A stretch of 64,000 bases of DNA from Deinococcus sp. YIM 134068. GTDB lineage: Bacteria; Deinococcota; Deinococci; Deinococcales; Deinococcaceae. Position numbers and translations under genes: made by a program. The notes below the pieces were generated by a model, which was given only the letters and a program-made list of their open reading frames with translations, searched no databases and was not told where the DNA came from. This document shows positions 20,375-28,085 of this stretch, one piece after another. The stretch covers positions 310,001 through 374,000 of the forward strand of contig NZ_JAZHPF010000002.1 in assembly GCF_036543075.1 (NCBI RefSeq), written 5' to 3'. Each line of letters starts with the position of its first letter. The first letter of the stretch is position 1.

Positions 20375-20389
20375 TGCGAAACTTTCGCA
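20375..20389. promoter_or_regulatory. short palindrome beside the iterons
   Basis: TGCGAAACTTTCGCA is a perfect 7+1+7 inverted repeat 20 bases past the last iteron. It may bind a host factor or mark the edge of the origin. Function unknown. Confidence 0.4.
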
Positions 20390-20488
20390 AAAAGGGGTCC
20401 CTCTCCCCCACCTTCGGGCATGACGGACATCGAGGAGTCGAACCCGAAGAACTCCCGTGCAGAACAGAAAAAAGTCGAGTTCCGAGCT

Positions 20489-22783
20489 TCAGACGGTCTG
20501 GGAGACGAGCGGACGCCCCTGTTCCACCAGGGCGCGGGCCTGGTCGGCGGGCAGGGGCCGGGCGATGTAGTACCCCTGGGCCAGCGTGTAGCCCAGCGCG
20601 CGAATCCGGGCGTACTGCTGGGCGGTCTCGACCCCCTCGGCGACGGTATTCAGGCCCAGCGTGCGGCCCAGCACGGCGATCACGCGGGCGAGTTCGGTGG
20701 CCGCCGCGTCGCGCTCGAGGTCGGTGACGAAGGCGCGGTCCACCTTCAGGTCCTGGATGGGCAGGTGTCGCAGGTAGCTCAGGCTGGAGTACCCGGTCCC
20801 GAAATCGTCCACGGCGAGGCGCACCCCCAGGCCGCGCAGCGCCCTCAACGTTCCCAGCGTGGTGTCGAGGTCGCGTATGAGGACGCTCTCGGTGATCTCC
20901 AGCATCAGCCGCTCCGGGGCGAGGCCCGTCTCGCGCAGCGTCGCCGCGACCTCCTCCACCAGCCTGGGTTGGGCGAGATGCGCGGCACTCAGGTTGACGC
21001 CCACGGTGGGGGGTGGGCTGCCGGGCGCTCCCGTCCAGTCCACCACCTCGCGGCAGGCCGCGCGCAGGACCCAGTGGCCCAGCGGCACCACCAGCCCGGT
21101 TTCCTCGGCGAGCGGCATGAAGGCGTCCGGTGTGAGCAGGCCGCGCGTGGGATGCCGCCAACGCACCAGCGCCTCCACGCCCGTCGGGAGGCCCGTGGGC
21201 GCGTCCACGAGCGGCTGGTAATGCAGCTCGAAGTCTCCCCGAACCAGCGATGCGCGCAGCTCGGCCTCCAGCTCCACCCGCTCCAGCACGGCGATATGCA
21301 TGGAGGCGTCGAAGAGCTGCACCTGCCCGCGCCGCCCCGCCTTCGCGCGGTAGAGTGCCACATCGGCGTCGCGCAGCAGGGTCTCGCCGTCCTCCCCCGT
21401 CCCGTCCCACACGGTGACGCCCACGCTCGCCCCCACCCGCAGGCTCTGGTCGCCCACGGGAACCGGCTCGTCCAGCACCCGCAGCAGTTGACGGGCGATC
21501 CTGACCGCCTCGCCGGGGCCGCGCATATCCTCCAGCAGGACCGCGAACTCGTCGCCGCCCAGCCGCGCCACCACGCCCGGTGGGGGCACGCTCACCTCCA
21601 ATCGCCGCCCCACCGCGCGCAGCACCTCGTCCCCGGCGCTGTGGCCCAGCGTGTCGTTGATCGTCTTGAAGTCGTCGAAATCCATCAGCAGCACCGCCAG
21701 CGTGCCCGCCGGTGGGGGCCGCCGCGTCAGGGCCTGCGCCACGCGCTCGTGGAAGAGGCGGCGGTTGCCCAGCCCGGTCAGGGGGTCGCGCAGCGCCAGC
21801 TCGCTCAGGCGCTCGGTGAGGCGGCGGCGCTCGCGCATCACCGCCCCCAGCAGCAGCCCGGAGACGGTCACGGTGAGCAGCCCGAATTGCAGCGCCAGCC
21901 CGTCGGTGCGCCGGATGTCCGGCCCGCCCGTCAGCAGCGCGACGCCCACGTTCAGGCCCAGGACCGCCAGCGCCGTGCGCTCGAAGCCGTGGCGGGTGGC
22001 CGTCCACAGCAGCGGCACGAACAGCACGTAGCTGAAGTCGAGCGTGCCCCCGCGCGGTCCCCCGTACCCGATCCACAGCGCCAGCCCGGCGACGCTCAGC
22101 TCGGCCAGCCCCTCCAGAACCCGCCGCCCGAGCGTGAGGAGCCGCTGTCGTCCCGCCAGCCTGGGCGCTAGAGATATGGGAGCAGTTGCCCCCGGCCCTC
22201 CACTTCCTACAGGCTCATCCGTAACCGGCAGGCCCGCCGTCCACAACCCCGGCCAGCGGCGCAACAGCAGGAGCAGGGACGGCGCGAGCATCCCGATTCC
22301 CGTGGCGGTGCCCGCCCACAGTTGCAGGGTGCGCTCGATCACCCGTCCCCAGGGCACGAGGTCGGCCCACACGAGGCACAGCACCTGCGCCGTCGTCACG
22401 ATCAGGGGTGCCCCGAAGACAGCCACCAGCACGAACAGCCGCACGTCGCGCAGCCGGGGCAGCCGGGCGTCGAAGCGCAGGTGCCTCAATACCACGCAGG
22501 CGAGGGTGCTCCCGGCCACCGCCACCACGACCGATGCCAGCAGCGGTAGCGGCGGCAGGGGCTGCGGGGTGATCAGGAGTTCGTGCAGTACGTTGCTCAC
22601 GATGAGCAGGGGCCAATAACGCAGCCCGAAGACGAGGAGCAGCACGAAGTCGAGTGCGAAGGGCGGATACCACACCGAGACGCCCGGCACCGTATTGAAC
22701 TGCTGGGCCGCCGCGTCCAGGGCCAGCCACCCCAGGAGATAGAGCAGCGTGATCCACACGTGACGACGCCGTTGGGCAGTCAT
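20489..22783 (-). CDS. MASE1-like membrane GGDEF-EAL protein
   Basis: 764 residues. The N-terminal 320 residues carry about eight hydrophobic segments with the MASE1-like start VWYPPFALDFVLLLVFGLRY. GGDEF domain (about 335-495) with DPLTGLGNRRLFHERV and intact RLGGDEF but no RxxD inhibitory site. EAL domain (about 510-755) with ALVRW of the EAL signature, LEITES, DDFGTGYSSL and AEGVET, all metal and catalytic positions apparently kept. So it could both make and degrade c-di-GMP. Located between the origin iterons and parAB. Confidence 0.92.
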   Translation of the reverse strand: MTAQRRRHVWITLLYLLGWLALDAAAQQFNTVPGVSVWYPPFALDFVLLLVFGLRYWPLLIVSNVLHELLITPQPLPPLPLLASVVVAVAGSTLACVVLRHLRFDARLPRLRDVRLFVLVAVFGAPLIVTTAQVLCLVWADLVPWGRVIERTLQLWAGTATGIGMLAPSLLLLLRRWPGLWTAGLPVTDEPVGSGGPGATAPISLAPRLAGRQRLLTLGRRVLEGLAELSVAGLALWIGYGGPRGGTLDFSYVLFVPLLWTATRHGFERTALAVLGLNVGVALLTGGPDIRRTDGLALQFGLLTVTVSGLLLGAVMRERRRLTERLSELALRDPLTGLGNRRLFHERVAQALTRRPPPAGTLAVLLMDFDDFKTINDTLGHSAGDEVLRAVGRRLEVSVPPPGVVARLGGDEFAVLLEDMRGPGEAVRIARQLLRVLDEPVPVGDQSLRVGASVGVTVWDGTGEDGETLLRDADVALYRAKAGRRGQVQLFDASMHIAVLERVELEAELRASLVRGDFELHYQPLVDAPTGLPTGVEALVRWRHPTRGLLTPDAFMPLAEETGLVVPLGHWVLRAACREVVDWTGAPGSPPPTVGVNLSAAHLAQPRLVEEVAATLRETGLAPERLMLEITESVLIRDLDTTLGTLRALRGLGVRLAVDDFGTGYSSLSYLRHLPIQDLKVDRAFVTDLERDAAATELARVIAVLGRTLGLNTVAEGVETAQQYARIRALGYTLAQGYYIARPLPADQARALVEQGRPLVSQTV

Positions 22784-22914
22784 ATGTTCAAATCCTACCC
22801 TCGGTAAGTTGTCTTTCAGACGGCATCTCCACGGACATAGCTCTCCCTCCTCCCCTCCGGCCTTCCCTCCGGCAAAGCGTAGCTCCCCAGCTGTGAGGGC
22901 GGTTCAGGACGCCT

Positions 22915-22932
22915 TGTCTTCACGTGAAGACA
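22915..22932. promoter_or_regulatory. parS: parS centromere site 1
   Basis: Perfect 18-bp palindrome TGTCTTCACGTGAAGACA. It shares the TTCACGTGAA core of the general bacterial parS consensus but has its own flanks. Located 166 bases upstream of parA. Expected ParB loading site. Confidence 0.85.
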
Positions 22933-23026
22933 GGCTGAGTCTCTTGCGTTCGAGGGGAAGCGGCGTTTCATGATCTTCCACTGCCTCCACTCATTTCTTC
23001 CTCATGACATCGTTGGGTTCAGGGCG

Positions 23027-23044
23027 TGTCTTCACGTGAAGACA
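23027..23044. promoter_or_regulatory. parS: parS centromere site 2
   Basis: Second identical 18-bp palindrome, 37 bases before the parA start, so ParB bound here may also repress parAB transcription. Confidence 0.85.
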
Positions 23045-23080
23045 GACGAGGTGGCACCGTTGGGTTTATGCTGGGGCCGG

Positions 23081-23854
23081 ATGCTCACGCTCACCTTTTT
23101 CAACCACGCGGGCGGCGCGGCGAAGACCAGCCTCGCGTTGAACACGGGGCACGCGCTCGCGCAGGCAGGGCTGCGGGTGTTGCTCATCGACCTCGATCCG
23201 CAGGCCAACCTCAGCGCCTGGCTGGGGCATGGCCTCGTGCCCGACGAGCAGACGGCCTTCGGGGTGGCGGTCAGCGGGGACGCCCGGTTGCCCGAGCCGC
23301 TGCGAACGCACGGCCTGAGCCTGATTCCCAGCAACCTGCACATGGCGCTCTCCGAGGGGCAGATGATGGCGCAGGAGGGCGCGACCCTCAACCTGCGGTA
23401 CGCGCTGGAGGCGGTGCAAGGCCACTACGACCTTGTGCTCGTGGACAGCCCGCCGAGCCTCGGCAAGCTCGCGGTGCTGGCGGCGCTGGCCGCCGACCGA
23501 CTGGTCGTGCCGGTGCCCACGCGGGCGAAGGGCCTCAACGGGTTGCCGGGCGTCCTCGCCGCGCTGAACACCTATCGCCGGCTGCGCCCGGAGTTGCGTG
23601 TCGGCCTGTTCGTGCCCACCCTGTACGACAGCCGCAACAGCCACGACCGGGAGGTGCTCGCGGCCCTGCGCGCCCAGCTTCAGCCGTTGGCCCAGCCGCT
23701 GAACTACCGCCCTGCGACGTGGAACGACAGCGCGGGGGCGGGCGAACCCATCGGGGTCTTCGCGCCGAACAGCCCGGCGGCCCAGGAAGTGCGCGCGCTG
23801 GCCCAGGAGATCGCCGACCAGACAGGCCTGAAGGTGACGGTGAGCCGTGGCTAG
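23081..23854 (+). CDS. parA: ParA partition ATPase
   Basis: 257 residues from the ATG at 23081, giving MLTLTFFNHAGGAAKTSLAL. A longer in-frame start at 22970 would run through parS site 2 and is rejected. Walker A is the variant HAGGAAKTS: the second lysine needed for ATP binding is present, but the signature first lysine of the deviant Walker box (KGG) is replaced by Ala. LIDLDPQANLSAWLG (switch) and DLVLVDSPPSL (Walker B) are normal. ParA binds DNA nonspecifically with ATP and pulls ParB-parS complexes apart during segregation. Overlaps parB by eight bases. Confidence 0.93.
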   Translation: MLTLTFFNHAGGAAKTSLALNTGHALAQAGLRVLLIDLDPQANLSAWLGHGLVPDEQTAFGVAVSGDARLPEPLRTHGLSLIPSNLHMALSEGQMMAQEGATLNLRYALEAVQGHYDLVLVDSPPSLGKLAVLAALAADRLVVPVPTRAKGLNGLPGVLAALNTYRRLRPELRVGLFVPTLYDSRNSHDREVLAALRAQLQPLAQPLNYRPATWNDSAGAGEPIGVFAPNSPAAQEVRALAQEIADQTGLKVTVSRG

Positions 23855-24773
23855 GCGGCGCTTCGACGCGGCCTCGACCCTGAACGCCCTGCTGGGACCC
23901 GACGGGGCCGCCGACCTCACCAGCCGCGACCAGCTCCGCACCCTCGCGCTGGACGCACTCTTCCCCACCCCGTACCAGCCGCGCGGCGAGTTCGACGCGG
24001 CCAGCCTGAGCGACCTCGCCGCGAGCATCCGCGAGAACGGGGTGCTGCAACCCATCCTCGTGCGACCGACCGAGCGGGGGCACGAGATTGTCGCCGGGGA
24101 GCGCCGCTGGCGGGCCGCGCGCCTCGCCGGGCTGACGGAGATTCCGGCCTACATCCGCGACCTCACCGACGATCAGGCCGCCGCCGCGTCCGCCGTGGAG
24201 AACCTGCTGCGCGAGGACCTCAACCCGGTGGAGGAGGTCGAGGCCAAACGCCGCATCGCCGCCCTCGCCCTCGGCGTGCCCGACGAGGAGGTGATGACCC
24301 ACCTGCGCCGACTGCTCGCCGATCCGGAGCAGGACCCGGAGGGCGTCGCCAGCCTGGACGTGGCCTTCGCCCGGCTCGGTGGGGAGAAGTGGCAGTCGTT
24401 CCTCCGGAACAAGGGCCGGGTCCTCAACCTCCCGCCTGACGTGAAGGCGGCGGTGAGGAACGGTCTCGACTACCGCAAGGCGCTGGCTGTGGGTACCGTG
24501 CCCGACGAGGCCGAACGCGCCCGCCTGCTGGCCCTCGCCCGTGGGGGGGCCACCGTGGCGGCCCTGACCGAGGCGGCCCGGCCCCGGCGGCAGAACGCGC
24601 CGAACGAGCAGCGCCGTCAGGCCGTCGTGCGTTCGCTGGGGCAAAAACGTTTCCTCGCCACGCTGCCCGAGGAGCGGCGCGCCCGAGTGGACGAGCTGCT
24701 CGCGGAACTCGACGGCGTCCTGCATCCACAGGAGACGCCGACCAAGAAAGGCCGTGGCAAACGGGTGCGTTAG
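23847..24773 (+). CDS. parB: ParB partition protein
   Basis: 308 residues starting at a GTG inside the parA stop region. ParB/Srx domain at residues about 35-130 with FPTPYQPRGEF, NGVLQPILVRP and the CTP-binding GERRWRAAR. The ENLLREDLNPVEEVEA box is conserved. A central helix-turn-helix region follows (EVMTHLRRLLADPEQD ... LPPDVKAAVRNGLDYRKALA) and the C-terminus is basic (KKGRGKRVR). It should load at the 18-bp palindromes and spread as a CTP-dependent clamp. A parS copy follows 15 bases after its stop. Confidence 0.94.
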   Translation: MARRRFDAASTLNALLGPDGAADLTSRDQLRTLALDALFPTPYQPRGEFDAASLSDLAASIRENGVLQPILVRPTERGHEIVAGERRWRAARLAGLTEIPAYIRDLTDDQAAAASAVENLLREDLNPVEEVEAKRRIAALALGVPDEEVMTHLRRLLADPEQDPEGVASLDVAFARLGGEKWQSFLRNKGRVLNLPPDVKAAVRNGLDYRKALAVGTVPDEAERARLLALARGGATVAALTEAARPRRQNAPNEQRRQAVVRSLGQKRFLATLPEERRARVDELLAELDGVLHPQETPTKKGRGKRVR

Positions 24774-24788
24774 GTTCGGGAGGCGGCT

Positions 24789-24806
24789 TGTCTTCACGTG
24801 AAGACA
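24789..24806. promoter_or_regulatory. parS: parS centromere site 3
   Basis: Third identical TGTCTTCACGTGAAGACA, immediately after parB. A degenerate half-site (GTCTTCACCTG, 24822-24832) follows 16 bases later. Confidence 0.85.
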
Positions 24807-24872
24807 GATGGGGAGGTCCGCGTCTTCACCTGTCCTCATCCGGGCTACCGGTGCCCACGTCAGGTTGTGCCC

Positions 24873-25600
24873 ATGCCGCAAAAGCAGCGCAGCCGTATCG
24901 GAGCGAAGCCGCTGGGGTGGGCCGGGGTCCTCATGGTCGGGGCACTCCTGGGGGGGGCCAGGGCGCAGACGCCGGGTTCCGCCGCTAATCAGACGTTGCT
25001 CGTCGTCAGTCCCAGAACCCTGCGCGGGCCGATCACCGTGACCCTCAATGGGAAGAGAGTGGGCGACTTCGCGGGCTTTGGTCGGTTGGACGTGTCCAAC
25101 TACGTCAGGGTAGGGGAGAATAACCTGCAAGTAACGTCCCCCGACCGCAGGGGCGTCGGCTTCGCCAAAATCGCCCACGCGGTGACGAAGGACGCGTTCC
25201 GCGACATCACGGAAGTCAGGATGGAGGGGTTCCGCGCCACGGCGGAGGGCACGCGGGCGAAGTTCACCCTTCCCACCGGGGCCGGGGGTGGGGCGAAGAA
25301 CGTCAGCCTGGCCGGGCGCTCCTCACTATCAACCCGATCACGATGAATCAGCCGTTCACGGTGTACGTCAACGATCAACCGGTGGGGAATTCTCAGAAAT
25401 ACAACCAGTATGACGTGACCCGCCTCCTTAAAAAGGGCACAAACAACCTGCGCGTTACCTGGACCGACACGAACGGCGTCGGCGGCGTGGAACTCGCGCA
25501 CGCCGCCGACGGGCGGACCTTTCGCACACTGACAGAGGTGAAGTTCGAGGGCTTCCGCGCCAACCCGCGTGACAAGACCGTGGAGTTCACCATCCCCTGA
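24873..25600 (+). pseudogene. secreted two-repeat beta-domain protein, split by a frameshift
   Basis: The first frame starts at 24873 (MPQKQRSRIGAKPLGWAGVL, a signal peptide) and ends at 25346; a second frame, lacking a ribosome site, runs 25343-25600. The two encode tandem copies of one domain of about 95 residues: SPRTLRGPITVTLNGKRVG against NPITMNQPFTVYVNDQPVG, NNLQVTSPDRRGVGFAKIAH against NNLRVTWTDTNGVGGVELAH, and both end ITEVRMEGFRA / LTEVKFEGFRA. Adding one G to the GGG at 25315-25317 joins them into a protein of about 242 residues with the second repeat complete. The domain is not one I recognise; it may be an exported beta-sandwich. Next to parAB, but nothing links it to partition. 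Confidence 0.75.
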
Positions 25601-25612
25601 GCTGGGCCGCCC

Positions 25613-26242
25613 CTACGACCCCGACCCTGCCCGTGCCGTCACCGCGAAGAGGGGGTCCCGGCCCCGCCCGCGTGGACTGCGGTCATGAGAGGTGATCTCG
25701 TGCCAGTTGCCCGCCTCACGCAGGTAGCTTTCCACCAATGCCAGATGCCCCGCGCTGTCGAGGGAGTGCCAGATCGCCACCGCCTTCGTGGGGAAGCAGC
25801 GGTTGGAGAAGGTGATGACCACCGGGCTGCCGGGCGTGAGCACCCGCCCGAGGTCGCGCAGCACCTCCACGGGCCGGGTGAGGTAGTCGATGGAGACGGT
25901 GATTCCCGCCCCGTCGAACTCCCCGTCCGCGAAAGGCAAACGGGCGTCACGATTGAGGTTCTGCACCACGAAGGCGCTCAGCCGGGGATTGCCGCGCAAC
26001 TCCGCCTCGTTGAGGCCCAGCCCCACCACGCGGCGGTACTCGACCTCGGGCGGGAGGTGACTCACCCACGAACTCATCAGGTCGAGGATCGCGCCGCCGG
26101 GTGGCAGAACCTCGCGGTAGAGCTGCGTCACGGCGGCGATGGCCGTGTCGTCGATATGGGTCACGAAGCGGGGCTGGCGGTAGAACTCCTCGTCGGGCGT
26201 CTCGTCCACGCGCCGGAAGGCTCCACGGGGCAGGTCACTCAT
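25613..26242 (-). CDS. class I SAM-dependent methyltransferase
   Basis: 209 residues. SAM-binding motif I is GGAILDLMSSWVSHLP (acidic/Gly loop slightly unusual), motif II region RRVVGLGLNEAEL, and the post-motif PFADGEFDGAGITVSIDYL with the usual aromatic position. The family usually methylates small molecules or proteins; the substrate is not evident. Ends 12 bp from the convergent two-repeat gene. Start ATG at 26242 reads MSDLPRGAFRRVDETPDEEF. Confidence 0.85.
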   Translation of the reverse strand: MSDLPRGAFRRVDETPDEEFYRQPRFVTHIDDTAIAAVTQLYREVLPPGGAILDLMSSWVSHLPPEVEYRRVVGLGLNEAELRGNPRLSAFVVQNLNRDARLPFADGEFDGAGITVSIDYLTRPVEVLRDLGRVLTPGSPVVITFSNRCFPTKAVAIWHSLDSAGHLALVESYLREAGNWHEITSHDRSPRGRGRDPLFAVTARAGSGS

Positions 26243-26526
26243 GCGCCCATTGTGGAAGGGGGCACGGTGGGGGAGGGCAAGATCGGTCGCAGTGTCGTCC
26301 TTGACCTGTCAATTGTGTTTCGGGCGCGTCGGGACGGTGCTTCCGTCATCGGCGGGTCGGGGAGAAGCCGCTCTTCTTCATTTTCCGACCGCCCTGCAAG
26401 GTGGAATCTGCAACGCCGCAAACTCATGGAGCAAAGGCCTCCACGTCTAGTGTTTCCTCAAGGGTGCGCCTGACTTCCTAAACGCGCTTCGAGTCCGTTT
26501 GAACACGTCCCAGCCGTCCGCAATCA

Positions 26527-26562
26527 ACGAAAAGGGGAGGAGCCATTCCGGCCATCCTCCCC
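26527..26562 (-). terminator. intrinsic terminator downstream of the C39-like gene
   Basis: On the minus strand GGGGAGGA / TCCTCCCC pair as an 8-bp stem with a 13-base loop and are followed by TTTTCG. Fits termination of the peptidase gene that ends at 26601. The rest of 26243-26600 holds no recognisable gene. Confidence 0.75.
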
Positions 26563-26600
26563 CAATCCCGCCCCTCGGCGCTGTTCTCCCGGTTCCCCTC

Positions 26601-27488
26601 CTACGCCTCGCCGAGGGCGCGGCGGGCAATGTCGCGGAAGCGCACAAGTTCCTTGCTGCCGGGGAAGGAGCGCAAGGTGCGCTGGGTCAGGGTAAGCGTC
26701 TTGCGGTGCTGGCCGACCTGGGTCCACGCCTCGAACGCCTCCTGGCGGTAGAGGTAGTACAGGGTGGGAACGCCGAGGGCCACGGCGCGGTCGAAGTTGG
26801 CGGCGGCCTCGCGGGTGTTGCCGAGTCGCAGGTTGGCCTTGCCGAGTCCCCACCAGTGGTAGGGGTCGCTTGGACTGGCCTTCACGTTCTGCTGGCCGAT
26901 CTGCCGCAACTTCCGCCAGTTGTTCGCCGCCCCGAAGTCGCTGCCGAGGACCGCGCGCACGTCGGCCTCCTTGCTCGGCGGGTAGGCGATCAGGTACTCA
27001 CCGTTGTAGAAATGCCACAGGTCCATCATCTGGGCGGTGCCCAGGCGCAGGGCCGGGCCGCGCAGGGGGTCGCTCGTCAGGAACTCGCCGTTGCGGTAGC
27101 CGTACACGGTGCGGAAGTGGGCGACGTTGCTGCCGGGGCTGAGCCGCTGCTGAACGACGACCGGGATGCCCCGCGCGAGCAGGCCACGCAGCAGCTCCGG
27201 GCTTCCGGCATAGCGGATCACGCTCCGCAGCCCGAAGCGCCCGAGGTAGGCGGCGAGTTCGAGGCTCGTCACCTGCGGGTCGCGGGGGCTGTCCTTGAGG
27301 GCGCGCACGGCCTGGGCCTGGGTGATGCGGGTGCCGTAGTAGCCCGCGATGGTCAGGGCGGTCACGGGGCCGCAGTTGTCGGGTCCCTGACGCTCATAGC
27401 GGATGTTCTGCAAGGTCACGCTGGCGGGCTGGGCGGACGCCGCCCCAACGAGGGCGAGGAGCGTCAGGGGGAGCCATCTGGCGAACAT
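26601..27488 (-). CDS. secreted C39-like cysteine peptidase with TPR tail
   Basis: 295 residues. Signal peptide MFARWLPLTLLALVGAASAQ. A C39-like fold follows: oxyanion Gln34, nucleophile Cys39 in GPDNCGP, His in VAHFRTVYGY and Asp in TSDPLRG, matching the C39/C39-like triad order. The last 100 residues look like TPR/tetratricopeptide helices (HWWGLGKANLRLGNTREAAA, YLYRQEAFEAWTQVGQHRK). Exported; could trim a peptide or be an inactive-looking binding protein, although the triad appears present. Confidence 0.82.
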   Translation of the reverse strand: MFARWLPLTLLALVGAASAQPASVTLQNIRYERQGPDNCGPVTALTIAGYYGTRITQAQAVRALKDSPRDPQVTSLELAAYLGRFGLRSVIRYAGSPELLRGLLARGIPVVVQQRLSPGSNVAHFRTVYGYRNGEFLTSDPLRGPALRLGTAQMMDLWHFYNGEYLIAYPPSKEADVRAVLGSDFGAANNWRKLRQIGQQNVKASPSDPYHWWGLGKANLRLGNTREAAANFDRAVALGVPTLYYLYRQEAFEAWTQVGQHRKTLTLTQRTLRSFPGSKELVRFRDIARRALGEA

Positions 27489-27700
27489 GCCCCAGTGTGC
27501 GGGCCGCCGTGCGGGAGGGGAAATCCCGTCGTTGAACTCCCCTTGAGCGAACGTAAGGGCTTTCTTTGTGACGGGTGCCCAACCTAGATCGGGGATGGAC
27601 GAGAACTAGACCGGTGACAGAGGGAGCGTATGAGTGTGGAGAAACATACCTGTTCCGAAAGGCGGTTGGGTCAGAGATGGAGGGGATCACCCCCTCCCGC

Positions 27701-28030
27701 CTACTCGCCCTCCACTGCCCGCAGGCCCTCGTGGGCACCGCGTGAGCTGTACTGGCTCTTGCGGAGGCCCTGAATGACCTCCGAGAGGCGGGTACGGGCC
27801 GTTTCCCCGTCCACGGCCCCCTCCACCCCGCAGGCGAGGACACGGGAAAAGGCGACGTACAGCCACGGCAGGTGCCGGGTGTCGCCCCCGCCGTCGAGCC
27901 GGACATCTTGCAGCATCACGCCGTCCACCTCCGCCGCCTGCGCGAGAAGCGACACCTCGCCGGGAGCGGTGGCCGTGGGCGTGCCGACGACGAGGACGCC
28001 GCCTTCGAGGAGCAGGGTCAGTTCCGCCAT
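27701..28030 (-). CDS. hypothetical 109-residue protein
   Basis: Starts [20 protein letters not shown]; the in-frame ATG further upstream (28087) would overlap the divergent kinase start and is rejected. A beta-rich N-terminal half ([20 protein letters not shown]) and a helical C-terminus. No family recognised. Divergent from the histidine kinase with only 55 bp between starts, so they may share regulation. Confidence 0.6.
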   Translation of the reverse strand: MAELTLLLEGGVLVVGTPTATAPGEVSLLAQAAEVDGVMLQDVRLDGGGDTRHLPWLYVAFSRVLACGVEGAVDGETARTRLSEVIQGLRKSQYSSRGAHEGLRAVEGE

Positions 28031-28085
28031 GCCGCACCATACCGGATGGGGGTCCGCCCGGCCCAGGCCCGCTATCCTGGGCATC

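Noticed and set aside
19950..20400. DnaA boxes or a DNA-damage (RDRM-type) palindrome near the origin
   Set aside because: No TTATNCACA-like word and no TTATGTCATT-type palindrome were seen in this stretch.
20428..20445. GGGTTCGACTCC on the minus strand, like a tRNA T-arm
   Set aside because: The flanking bases do not form the five-pair T stem, and no acceptor or anticodon arms can be built around it.
22970..23080. Longer parA with start at 22970
   Set aside because: The extension runs through parS site 2 and has no similarity to ParA; the ATG at 23081 begins exactly at the Walker region.
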